Source of the DNA: Mycobacterium sp. 852013-50091_SCH5140682
GTDB taxonomy: Bacteria; Actinomycetota; Actinomycetes; Mycobacteriales; Mycobacteriaceae
Assembly (NCBI RefSeq): GCF_001665685.1
Contig: NZ_LZTB01000050.1
Coordinates: 1-64,000, forward strand
Direction of reading: 5' to 3'
Length of the DNA: 64,000 nt
Under the pieces are notes generated by a model that was given only the letters and a program-made list of their open reading frames with translations, made no database searches and was not told where the DNA came from. The position numbers and the translations under genes were made by a program. Positions 31,238 through 38,980 of the stretch are shown here, piece after piece; within the stretch, counting starts at the first letter, position 1; each line of letters opens with the position of its first letter.

Positions 31238-32915
31238 CCGCGCGCAGCACCGCCGCCATCGACGCGGCGAGCACCGAATCGCTGCGACCGCACGCCCAGC
31301 CGGTTTTGCCGGCGCAGCGGTACTCGAGGTAACTGACCGCCTCCCGTCCGACGGATTGCTGCGCCAAGCTCAGCACCTCGACGTCGCGCCCGACGGCGCT
31401 CAGCGCCGCCGTCAGCGCATCCAGTGGGCCGATCTCCCGATGCGTGCTGGTTCGGGTCTGGCCGTCGACGACGAGGGTGATCTCGGTGGTCTCGTCGCGA
31501 CCGGTGTGCCAGTCCTTCAGCTCGACCGGGCCGCCGGGCTGCAGATACGCGGCATCGAACAGGTCGAACAGCTCGGCGGCGGTGACCTCCGCACCATGGG
31601 TGTCGGTGTGCTCCTGAACGCGGCGGGCGAAGTCGATCTGTAACCGGCGCGGCAGGTCCAGGCCATAGTCGGTGAGCAGCAGGTAGGCGATGCCGCCCTT
31701 GCCGGACTGCGAGTTGACGCGGATCACCGCGTCGTAGGTGCGTCCGATATCGGCCGGGTCGATCGGCAGATACGGGACCCGCCAATCGATTTCACGTTCG
31801 GACCGGCCTTCGGCCGCGGCCCGGTCCCGATGTTCGGCCAAGCCCTTCTTGATGGCGTCCTGGTGCGTGCCGGAGAACGCGGTGTGCACCAGATCGCCGA
31901 CGTAGGGGTGGCGTTCGTGGATCGGCATGCGCGTGCAGTAGGCGACGGTGCGGGCGATCTCGTCGATGTCGGAGAAGTCGATCATCGGGTCGACACCCTG
32001 GGCGTGCAGGTTCAACGCCAGGGTTGCGATGTCGACGTTGCCGGTGCGTTCCCCGTTGCCGAAGACGCAGCCTTCGACCCGCTGCGCGCCGGCCAGCACC
32101 GCGAGCTCGGCACACGCGATGCCCGTGCCTCGGTCGTTGTGCGGATGCACCGAGAGGATGACGCTGTCGCGACGGGACAGGTTGCGGTGCATGTACTCGA
32201 TCTGGTCGGCGTACACGTTCGGGGTGGCCACTTCGACGGTCGCGGGCAGATTCAGGATCACCGGCCGGTCTGGACTGGCCTGCCACAGGTCGGTGACGGC
32301 GTCGCACAGTTCCAGCACATAGTCGGGTTCGGTGAGGTTGAACACCTCGGGCGAGAATTCGAAGCGGACGTTGGGCAGGTCACCGGCGAACTCGAGGACG
32401 TCGCGGGCCCCGGACATGATCAGCTCACGCAATTCGGTGCGGTCCTTGCCCAATACGGTGTTGCGCCACACCGGCGCGGTGGCCGTGTACATGTGGATGA
32501 CGACCTCGTTGCGGACGGCTCGCACCGACGCCACGGTGCGTTCGATGAGATCGCGCCGGGCCGGGGTGAACACCGCGATTGCGACATCGGACGGGGCGAT
32601 CTCGGAATCGGCCAGCAGCCGCACGAAGTCGTAATCGGTCTGCGACGCCGACGGGTAGCCGACTTCGATCTCCTTGTAGCCCATGGCCACCAGCAGCTCG
32701 AAGAAGCGCCGCTTGCGGGCCGGATCCATCGGCTCGGCCAGCGCCTGGTTGCCGTCGCGCAGGTCCACCGGAACCCACAGGGGTGCCGCCGTGAATCGGG
32801 CGTCCGGCCAATGTCGTTGGGTGAGTGGAACATCCACGCGGTCGAAAACGGATGCATAGCGATGCGACGGCATCTTCGAGGGCTGCTGCCGGTTCCACAT
32901 CGGGGTTTGGTTCAT
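31224..32915 (-). CDS. leuA: 2-Isopropylmalate synthase (divergent LeuA paralogue)
   Basis: A 563-residue enzyme for the first step of leucine synthesis (2-oxoisovalerate plus acetyl-CoA). The catalytic barrel has [46 protein letters not shown] and [12 protein letters not shown]-terminal leucine-binding regulatory domain ends in [17 protein letters not shown]. The main M. tuberculosis leuA is elsewhere (near asd) and, as I recall it, differs clearly in several blocks, so this looks like a second type. A Leu-rich leader peptide and alternative hairpins lie directly upstream, and a GntR regulator is divergent. Whether another leuA exists in this genome cannot be told. Confidence 0.93.
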   Translation of the reverse strand: MNQTPMWNRQQPSKMPSHRYASVFDRVDVPLTQRHWPDARFTAAPLWVPVDLRDGNQALAEPMDPARKRRFFELLVAMGYKEIEVGYPSASQTDYDFVRLLADSEIAPSDVAIAVFTPARRDLIERTVASVRAVRNEVVIHMYTATAPVWRNTVLGKDRTELRELIMSGARDVLEFAGDLPNVRFEFSPEVFNLTEPDYVLELCDAVTDLWQASPDRPVILNLPATVEVATPNVYADQIEYMHRNLSRRDSVILSVHPHNDRGTGIACAELAVLAGAQRVEGCVFGNGERTGNVDIATLALNLHAQGVDPMIDFSDIDEIARTVAYCTRMPIHERHPYVGDLVHTAFSGTHQDAIKKGLAEHRDRAAAEGRSEREIDWRVPYLPIDPADIGRTYDAVIRVNSQSGKGGIAYLLLTDYGLDLPRRLQIDFARRVQEHTDTHGAEVTAAELFDLFDAAYLQPGGPVELKDWHTGRDETTEITLVVDGQTRTSTHREIGPLDALTAALSAVGRDVEVLSLAQQSVGREAVSYLEYRCAGKTGWACGRSDSVLAASMAAVLRAVNAP

Positions 32916-33002
32916 GCTGGTGTGCTTTCTGCTCGGTCGGTGATGGGGTCGACCGGCGCAACAACAGCCCCGCGGCAGGGGGCCGGTCGGTCAGGCCCTG
33001 CC
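32916..33002 (-). promoter_or_regulatory. leuA attenuator-like leader RNA
   Basis: Between the leader peptide and leuA, mutually exclusive stems can form. The first pairs 32994-33002 with 32974-32984 (GGCAGGGCC with GGCCCCCTGCC, two bulged bases, nine-base loop). The second pairs 32982-32989 with 32950-32957 (CGACCGGC with GCCGGTCG). A third pairs 32950-32955 with 32934-32939. The first uses the last codons of the leader peptide, so ribosome stalling at Leu codons would prevent it. No long T-run is seen, so control of translation or a pseudoknot, as predicted for actinobacterial LEU elements, fits better than a classical terminator. Confidence 0.65.
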
Positions 33003-33032
33003 GAGGCAGCTAAGGAGAAGCACGCGCGTCAT
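32991..33032 (-). CDS. Leucine-rich leader peptide upstream of leuA
   Basis: A 13-codon open frame reading MTRVLLLSCLGRA, with four leucine codons (CTT CTC CTT and CTC) out of 13, ends 75 bases before leuA. It was too short for standard gene calling. Its ATG lies only a few bases downstream of a -10-like TATATT, so it could be translated from a leaderless mRNA. Leucine-rich leaders ahead of leuA have been predicted across Actinobacteria. Here the peptide should sense charged tRNA-Leu. Confidence 0.75.
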   Translation of the reverse strand: MTRVLLLSCLGRA

Positions 33033-33078
33033 GATCGCTACAATATACACAACTCCTCAGACAAGTAGAGAGGTTGAC
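33033..33078. promoter_or_regulatory. Compact divergent promoter between leuA leader and gntR
   Basis: This 46-base gap is AT-rich for the genome. On the plus strand TACAAT (33039-33044) is a near-perfect -10 box for gntR, with AGAGAGG as ribosome site. On the minus strand TATATT lies in the same few bases and would serve the leuA leader. Two TTGT half-sites (minus strand TTGTCTGAGGAGTTGT) could bind the GntR protein. A regulator bound here would affect both genes. Confidence 0.55.
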
Positions 33079-33750
33079 ATGGCTTCGCAGGTGCAACGCC
33101 ACCCGTTGGCCGCGCAAGCGGCGCAGTTGCTGCTGACCCGGATCCGAGCCGGCGAGTGGCCGCTAGGCCACCGGCTCCCCGGCGAGACCACCCTGGCCGC
33201 CCAACTCGGGGTGGGTCGCTCGACGCTGCGTGAGGCCATCCGCGAGCTGGCGGGCAAAGGCGTGCTGGAAAGCCGCCAGGGCGCCGGGGTTTTCGTCACG
33301 GCGCTGGACGCCGCCGAGGACTGGGACACGGTGCTGCGTAGCGCAAACATCGTCTCGGTGATCGAAGCCCGCATCGCCATCGAGGCCGAGGGCGCCGCGT
33401 TGGCGGCGGCCCGGCGCACCCCGGCGGACGTGCGGACGATCCGGCGTACCCTCGCGGCCCGCGGTGAACGGGGCCAGTCGGTTCCTGAGCACGTCGACGC
33501 CGACATGGCGTTTCACCGCGCGGTGATCGCCGCCGCACACAACGATGTGCTGACCCAGTTGTTCGACGCGTTCCTGCCGCGGCTTCGGCTGGCGATGATC
33601 GACATGCTCAAAATCCGTCCGATCGCATCCGAACCCTGTGACCACGACTTGCATCAGCAACTGGCCGACGCCATCATCGCGCGGGACCCCGCCGCGGCGG
33701 CGGCCTCCAGCCGAACCCATCTGAGCGCACTGAAGGAATCCTTTTCATGA
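33079..33750 (+). CDS. GntR-family transcriptional regulator (FadR/FCD subfamily)
   Basis: A 223-residue regulator. The N-terminal winged helix contains the GntR signature (RLPGETTLAAQLGVGRSTLREAIRELAGKGVLESRQGAGVFV, seen as PGETTLAA, GRSTLREAIREL and RQGAGVFV). The C-terminal all-helical FCD ligand domain has D and H metal-site candidates (DADMAFHRAVIAAAHND). ATG at 33079 is preceded by AGAGAGG. It is divergent from leuA and overlaps the next ATPase gene by four bases. A branched-chain metabolite as ligand is an inference from position only. Confidence 0.9.
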   Translation: MASQVQRHPLAAQAAQLLLTRIRAGEWPLGHRLPGETTLAAQLGVGRSTLREAIRELAGKGVLESRQGAGVFVTALDAAEDWDTVLRSANIVSVIEARIAIEAEGAALAAARRTPADVRTIRRTLAARGERGQSVPEHVDADMAFHRAVIAAAHNDVLTQLFDAFLPRLRLAMIDMLKIRPIASEPCDHDLHQQLADAIIARDPAAAAASSRTHLSALKESFS

Positions 33751-34544
33751 CACCGGTTTTGGAGATCAGCGACGTCACCTTCCGCCGCGAAGGCAAGCAG
33801 ATCATCGACGGCATATCGTTGACCGTTCAGTCCGGGGAGCACTGGGCGCTGCTGGGACCGAACGGCGCAGGCAAGAGCACGCTGCTGGGATTCTGTGCGG
33901 CCGTGACCTTTCCGACCACCGGCACGGTGCGCGTGCTGGGCGGTCAGATGGGGCGGACCGATCTTTCGGTGCTGCGGCGCTCCATCGGCCATGTGAATCC
34001 CCGGCACCGACTGCAGTATCCGCTGACCGTGCGCGACGTCGTGCTCACGGGGATCACCGCCACCATCGACACCGCGGCCCGCTGGACGCCGAGCCCCGAC
34101 CAGGTGGCCCGCGCCGAGGAGCTCATCAACACCGTGGGGCTGGCCGCACGCACCGACGCGACATGGCCGACGCTCTCGCAGGGTGAGCGGGGCCGAACAC
34201 TGATCGCCCGGGCGCTGATCTCCGATCCCGAGCTGCTGCTGCTCGACGAGCCGACCACGGGCCTGGACGTCGCGGCCCGCGAACAGCTGCTGGAAACCCT
34301 TGACACCCTGGATGATTCGCATCCGGACATGGCATCGATCCTGGTGACGCACCATCTGGAGGAGCTGCCGACCTCGACGACACATGCCCTGCTGATCGCG
34401 CAGGGCCGGACCGTCGCGAGCGGCCCGGCCCGGGAGACGGTCACCACCGATCACGTCACGACGGCGTTCGCGCACCCGGTCGAGGTCGGCTTCCACGAGG
34501 GCCGCTGGTCGGCACGAGCCAAGGCCGGGCCCCGGATCCGCTAA
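33747..34544 (+). CDS. Orphan ABC transporter ATP-binding protein
   Basis: A 265-residue single ATPase domain: Walker A GPNGAGKST, signature TLSQGERGR, Walker B LLLLDEPTTGLD and H-loop LVTHHLEEL. It resembles YlmA/ModF-type stand-alone ATPases or the ATPase of a metal importer. No permease or binding protein is adjacent; the nearest permease gene is the FetB-like one 3.6 kb away. It is coupled to the GntR gene (ATGA overlap), and its stop codon overlaps the convergent endonuclease gene stop. The role is unknown. Confidence 0.88.
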   Translation: MTPVLEISDVTFRREGKQIIDGISLTVQSGEHWALLGPNGAGKSTLLGFCAAVTFPTTGTVRVLGGQMGRTDLSVLRRSIGHVNPRHRLQYPLTVRDVVLTGITATIDTAARWTPSPDQVARAEELINTVGLAARTDATWPTLSQGERGRTLIARALISDPELLLLDEPTTGLDVAAREQLLETLDTLDDSHPDMASILVTHHLEELPTSTTHALLIAQGRTVASGPARETVTTDHVTTAFAHPVEVGFHEGRWSARAKAGPRIR

Positions 34545-35533
34545 CCCGCGGGCGCCTCTCGGCGGCGCCGACGGGCTTCGCGGTGCCGGGTCACCGGTGT
34601 CGTGTCGACGACGCGCGTGACCATGGTCGCCAGAAAGCGTGACGGCTGCAGTTCGGGCGGCACCGTGTCATGGCGGATCGCGATATCGGGAAGTGCTGCC
34701 AGCGCCTCGTCCACCGCGGCGGTTTCGACGTCGACGATCTCGAAAAGCGCGTCAGGCTCGGCTTTTTCGACGCTGTCGACCTCGTCGTCCTCAACCGGGG
34801 CTGCGACGTCGTAATCGATCATCACCAGTGCGACGGCATGGTAGGCGTCGTCCTCGGTGCCCAGCTTGCCGAGCAGGTCGATCAGCCATTCGGCCTTGTC
34901 GGGCTCGGTGGTCAGGATCGTCGAGCGCAGGCCGTAGACGAAGCCGAGCGCGGCCATCGGATGACGCAGTCGCAGATTCTTGGCGTCGCCGTAGCTCTCC
35001 TCGACCCGGTTGGCGGCGTTTTTGCCGAAGCTGGAGTCCATCCGCTTGGTGCTGATGAGGAGTTCCGGCCCGGTGTCCCAGTCCGACATCACCACGTCGA
35101 CCTGCTTCATGTAGTGCTTACCGAGGATGCTGGCGCTGGAGCCGGCGACGCCCTTCATGGAGCGGCGCAGCCGGTGCTCGATGAGTTGACGCTCCTTGAG
35201 CGGCAGCCCGTCGAGCAGGTTGGCGATGGCACTTGGCATGATCCGCGGTTCGCTGGGCCGTGGCCACACCGCATCGGTGTCGAACCCGGCTCGACGCAGC
35301 TCATAAGCCAGCCACACATCCAGGGCCAACGCCGGAACACCGGTTGTCGACGGCGCGTCCAGATGAAGCGGCACACCCAGAAGCCTGCGCAACACCCGGA
35401 AGTCAGGACGGTAGATGAGCTCATCGCCGCAGCGCACCCACGGGTTGGTGTGCTCACCGCCGGGCGCGGCGTCGGCGACGATCCGGTCGAAAATGGCCCA
35501 CGCGGTGGCTTTCGTCGACGGTTCAGCGGGCAC
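34541..35533 (-). CDS. Putative restriction endonuclease partner of the adjacent methyltransferase
   Basis: I do not recognise a named family for this 330-residue protein. It lies directly downstream of a DNA adenine methyltransferase, overlapping it by 11 bases, as restriction genes often do. Around residues 146-163 an Asp-rich strand (QVDVVMSDWD) is followed by GPELLISTKRM, which looks like the PD-(D/E)XK nuclease core. D146 or D153, E157 and K163 are possible catalytic residues, although the residue two before the Lys is Ser rather than Asp/Glu. KNAANRVEESYGDAKNLR then suggests a helix contacting DNA. The C-terminus is Arg-rich. The function is inferred from context and this partial motif. 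Confidence 0.6.
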   Translation of the reverse strand: MPAEPSTKATAWAIFDRIVADAAPGGEHTNPWVRCGDELIYRPDFRVLRRLLGVPLHLDAPSTTGVPALALDVWLAYELRRAGFDTDAVWPRPSEPRIMPSAIANLLDGLPLKERQLIEHRLRRSMKGVAGSSASILGKHYMKQVDVVMSDWDTGPELLISTKRMDSSFGKNAANRVEESYGDAKNLRLRHPMAALGFVYGLRSTILTTEPDKAEWLIDLLGKLGTEDDAYHAVALVMIDYDVAAPVEDDEVDSVEKAEPDALFEIVDVETAAVDEALAALPDIAIRHDTVPPELQPSRFLATMVTRVVDTTPVTRHREARRRRREAPAG

Positions 35534-37199
35534 GCCGCGACCTTACCGCCCGCCGCGTGGCCAATGAATGCCGCGCTGTGCGAATGGATTCCAGATCCGA
35601 CAATGCGAGTGCATCGTCGACCAGGTATACCGCGTCGAGCAACTGACCGTTGCGCAGCAAGGCCGTGATCCGTCGCCGCACGGCACGCAGCGGTGCCGCC
35701 CGATCGGCGATGAGCTCGGGCGCAGGCACCAGCCACCGATCCGCTTCGCGTGGTTCGATTTTCAGTATTCCGCCGCCATAGGACCGGCCGGTCATCTCGG
35801 CGTGCAGCAGCGTCACCGAATTCAAGGCCGCCAACGGGAGCAAGTCGCGCCCGAGGGTGGCCAGCCCGTCGCGCAGATACACGCCGTGCACCGAATTGAG
35901 GTGATGGGCCTTGACCCGGTTGGTCACCAAGCGTGGGGTGTCGGCGTTCATACACGTCAGCAGCAAGTCTGCGGGCGCAACCAGGGGCACCAGGTACCAC
36001 GGTGTGCGCACCCGGCACTTGTAGGCCAGGTGCACCCCGGCGGCGTGACCGGCGTCGAGGTAGCGCTGCGCCGCCGCCGACAACCGCCCTGCCGGCCGGA
36101 ACAGCTGGGTGGATTTGCCCTGCTCCCCCAGCTGTGCCAGCTGATCGGCGGTGAGCGTAAGCCCGCGCAGGTGGGCGCTGCCGGGCGGGGACAACGGCAG
36201 AAGATCGGTGCGGCGCAGCCCCAACTCGCGCACTCGGTCCGGAGACAGCGCGAAGAAGCCGTTGTTGCCGGTCACCATGCCCAGCGTGGTGTCGCCCCAC
36301 AGCTCCAGGTGAGCGAAGCGACCCGCGGTGTGCAACGCGTGCAGCGCGTCGACGGGGCCATTGCCGATCAGCCCGCTGACCCATTTGTCGGCGGGGTCGC
36401 GCGGCGACCAATTGCGTTGAACCAGTTCGGAACTCAGCGACTTGACGTTGTGGGCACGGTGGATGACGGCGTGGCCGGACGGCCCCTGATCGAACCCGTC
36501 GGCCAACAGCAGCACGATGTCGGCTTCGGCTTCGGGAAACACCTGCTCGTCGAACATCACCAGCTCGACGTGGGCGAAGCGGTCGAACAGGAACTTGCGC
36601 ACCGCGGCCGCATAGTTCACGCTCAGCAGCTCCGCGGGCAGCACCAGCGCCATCCGGCCGCCGGGCCGCAGGAAGAGTGCGGAATGCACGGTGAAGGCCG
36701 CCCAACTGGACGCCAGCCCGGACAGTGCCACGCCGGCCTGCAGCGCCGCGCGCCGCGACTGGGCCCGCACCTGCCCGCGGAAATCCTGGTAGCGGATGTA
36801 GGGCGGATTGCCGATCACGGCGGTGTATTCCGGCCGAGGGGCGACGTCGAAGAAATCGGCGGTGCGGATGTGCGCCTTGCCGCCGGCTTCGGCAACCCGG
36901 CGCCGCGCGGCGGCCGCACTGGCGGCGTGGATCTCGACACCGTCGACCTGCGGAGCCGCAGTACCGAGATGCTGCAGCCGCTCGGTGGCAGCGAGCAGAA
37001 ACGCCGCGTCACCGGCCGACGGCTCGAACACCCGATCTTGGCTACTGCGAACGGCCCACCGGGTGAGATACCGGGTGATCTCGACGGGCGTGAAGAAGGC
37101 ACCACGCGCCTTGCGCGCCGCGGCGGAATCGCCGTCGGAATAGGCTGCGCTGTCGGTCACCCCGTCATTGTTATCGAAGCCACCGACAAGCCCACGCAC
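35523..37199 (-). CDS. N6-adenine DNA methyltransferase (type II, gamma class)
   Basis: A 558-residue methyltransferase. The N-terminal motif X (RGAFFTPVEITRYLTRW) is followed by the AdoMet-binding motif I (VFEPSAGDAAFL). The catalytic motif IV is NPPYIRYQDF, the gamma-class order of M.PstI/M.SalI-like and MamB-like enzymes. The C-terminal half (from about residue 260) is a target-recognition domain without known motifs. It methylates adenine in a specific, here unknown, DNA sequence. The start is GTG 37199, with another in-frame GTG at 37160; neither has a strong ribosome site. It is followed by the putative endonuclease gene. Confidence 0.9.
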   Translation of the reverse strand: MRGLVGGFDNNDGVTDSAAYSDGDSAAARKARGAFFTPVEITRYLTRWAVRSSQDRVFEPSAGDAAFLLAATERLQHLGTAAPQVDGVEIHAASAAAARRRVAEAGGKAHIRTADFFDVAPRPEYTAVIGNPPYIRYQDFRGQVRAQSRRAALQAGVALSGLASSWAAFTVHSALFLRPGGRMALVLPAELLSVNYAAAVRKFLFDRFAHVELVMFDEQVFPEAEADIVLLLADGFDQGPSGHAVIHRAHNVKSLSSELVQRNWSPRDPADKWVSGLIGNGPVDALHALHTAGRFAHLELWGDTTLGMVTGNNGFFALSPDRVRELGLRRTDLLPLSPPGSAHLRGLTLTADQLAQLGEQGKSTQLFRPAGRLSAAAQRYLDAGHAAGVHLAYKCRVRTPWYLVPLVAPADLLLTCMNADTPRLVTNRVKAHHLNSVHGVYLRDGLATLGRDLLPLAALNSVTLLHAEMTGRSYGGGILKIEPREADRWLVPAPELIADRAAPLRAVRRRITALLRNGQLLDAVYLVDDALALSDLESIRTARHSLATRRAVRSRRAR

Positions 37200-37232
37200 C
37201 GCAACGCCGGGGGACGTGTCGTTCGGAGCCGG

Positions 37233-37832
37233 TTAGATTCGCCGGTTGGCCCAGCCGTCGTCGTTGTGCGCCAGCAGCTGCAACTCGCGCTCCCAAGCGT
37301 TCGCGCGCACCCGGTCGAGCAGCCGACGGACGACAAAGGCGATCAGCACGCTCAACGCCACCGCGCCGAGCCACACACCGACCGACCGCACAAAGGCTGT
37401 CAACTGGGCATCGGCCTTACGTCTCGGGGCATCGACCACATTGCCCTTTTGATCAAGCCAGATCACCACTTGCTGGCCGGTCGAGGTCGGCGTCGAGAAC
37501 GTTGTGCGCCCGGTGCGTGTCTGCGTACCCTCGCGCCACTGAACCAGTACAGGCAGGCCTGTGGAGTAACGCTGCGCCCCCTGCACGGTGCCGCGGAGCA
37601 CCTCGGCATTCGTCGAGTGCAGTGACCGGGCCTGTTCGGTGATCGAACGCATCTCTGCCGAATATGCGTCGGCACCCGACTGAACGGCCGTCGGGACGAT
37701 GAGAAGAGCAGTAAGGAGAACACCCAGAATCGCAAACGCTTCAACCCGGTCGGTCATCCGAGCCAAGGGATTGCGAGCCAGCCCACGGAACACCCACCTA
37801 CGGCCGAGGGTGCGCGACAACGTGCTATACAT
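37233..37832 (-). CDS. Rv1733c-family membrane protein
   Basis: A 199-residue protein. After a basic N-terminal segment (RNPLARMTDRVEA, the hallmark of the Rv1733c family), one membrane helix (about residues 30-50) leads into an extracytoplasmic domain of about 90 residues, then a second helix and a basic C-terminus (RVRANAWERELQLL). The family was first noted in the M. tuberculosis DosR regulon and its function is unknown. An ATG at 37889 would add 19 residues; 37832 is preferred because family members begin close to the basic segment. It lies 33 bases upstream of the methyltransferase start and is possibly cotranscribed. Confidence 0.82.
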   Translation of the reverse strand: MYSTLSRTLGRRWVFRGLARNPLARMTDRVEAFAILGVLLTALLIVPTAVQSGADAYSAEMRSITEQARSLHSTNAEVLRGTVQGAQRYSTGLPVLVQWREGTQTRTGRTTFSTPTSTGQQVVIWLDQKGNVVDAPRRKADAQLTAFVRSVGVWLGAVALSVLIAFVVRRLLDRVRANAWERELQLLAHNDDGWANRRI

Positions 37833-38165
37833 CACACCAGTCCAAGCCCAATTTTCGAAACTGTTACCAACACATTTCGATGGTGTCACTAGCGCTGACC
37901 ACTTTGCCAGTCGCCAATCATCAGCGCGACGAAAATCACAGGTTAGGGGTCGTTATGGGACAAACTTCAATTCGATGAGTTCGCGCGACGAAGTTAGCGG
38001 AGCGTGTCGCCGATCACTATTTTCCCTTGCATACGTCAGGCAGCTGCAGCCCTGAATTTCGCTCATATCGGTGATATGGGCCAGCGCCGGTCGACGTCGG
38101 TGTCGACCCTGCCGAATCCACCCGCGCCGCTCCCGTGGCGCCCGTCACAGTGATGAGATGCTGCT
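37833..38165. other. 333-base gene-free, relatively AT-rich spacer
   Basis: No convincing gene is present on either strand. The DNA from about 37840 to 38000 is clearly more AT-rich than the rest of the window (stretches such as ttttcgaaactgttacc and acaaacttcaattcg). It should hold the promoter of the Rv1733c-like gene and, near 38150, that of the FetB-like gene. No convincing operator or terminator was recognised. Confidence 0.6.
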
Positions 38166-38894
38166 ATGCCGTATGCCACCTTGGTGCTCGGCGCCGCGGT
38201 CCTGCTCGGCGTCACCTCGGCGGTGATGTGGTGGGCCAAGATCGAGCATGCCGCCGCCCCCTGGTGGGCGGTCACCCGGGCGCTCGGGCAGTTGGCGCTG
38301 ATCAGTCTCGCGCTGCGCGGAGTCCTCACTCACCCCGCGCTGGTAGCACTCGCACTGCTGGTGATGGTCAGCGTGGCGGCGTGGACAGCAGCCCGCAGAC
38401 TGCGGGATCTGCATGGCGGACCGCTCGCGGTGGTGCTGTCGACGGTGGCGGCCAGCGCGCTGACCATCGGCCTGGCATTCGGGCTGCACATGTTGGCGCT
38501 GCAGAGCCGGTTCGTGATCGCCCTCGGCGGCATCGTCATCGGTTCGACGATGACCGCCACCACCCTGGCCGGTCGCAACTTCCAGCGGATGTCGGTTAAG
38601 TCGCGGGCCGAGATCGAAGGCTGGCTGGCCATCGGCGCGACACCGAGCCAGTCGGTGGTGCACATCGGCCGGGCTGCGGCCGGAGACGCCGTGCGCCCGG
38701 TCCTCGACCAGACCAGGACGACGGGCCTTGTCACACTCCCCGGCGCCTTCGTGGGTGCCCTGATGGCGGGCGCTCCGCCGCTGGAGGCCGGCCGGTTTCA
38801 GGTCGTGGTGCTGGTGTGCCTGATCACCGCCCAGACCGTCGCGACCACTCTGCTGGTGCGCATTCTCGGCCGCTCGCCCGTCCTCGCGGTCTGA
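38166..38894 (+). CDS. FetB/UPF0014-type ABC transporter permease
   Basis: A 242-residue membrane protein with seven hydrophobic segments. It has the UPF0014 core GGIVIGSTMTATTLAGRNF and the C-terminal PVLDQTRTTGLVTLPGAFVGALMAGAPP, split at QTRTTGLVTLPG. In E. coli FetB works with the ATPase FetA in iron homeostasis and peroxide resistance. No FetA-like gene is next to it; the only orphan ATPase in the window is at 33747-34544 on the same strand, about 3.6 kb upstream. It begins ATG at 38166 and is followed after 86 bases by the DUF2637-like gene. Confidence 0.88.
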   Translation: MPYATLVLGAAVLLGVTSAVMWWAKIEHAAAPWWAVTRALGQLALISLALRGVLTHPALVALALLVMVSVAAWTAARRLRDLHGGPLAVVLSTVAASALTIGLAFGLHMLALQSRFVIALGGIVIGSTMTATTLAGRNFQRMSVKSRAEIEGWLAIGATPSQSVVHIGRAAAGDAVRPVLDQTRTTGLVTLPGAFVGALMAGAPPLEAGRFQVVVLVCLITAQTVATTLLVRILGRSPVLAV

Positions 38895-38980
38895 GACCGC
38901 CGGCGTCGCGCACGGTCTGCTTGTCGGCCCGTCGTGCGATGCTGCGGGACCGACAACCCTTCGAGCACAGAGGATCAGCG

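Noticed and set aside
37945..37975. DosR-box-like sequence (TTAGGGGTCGTTATGGGAC) near the Rv1733c-like gene
   Set aside because: The two halves are direct (GGGG and GGGAC) and not the inverted GGGAC...GTCCC arrangement; too many mismatches.
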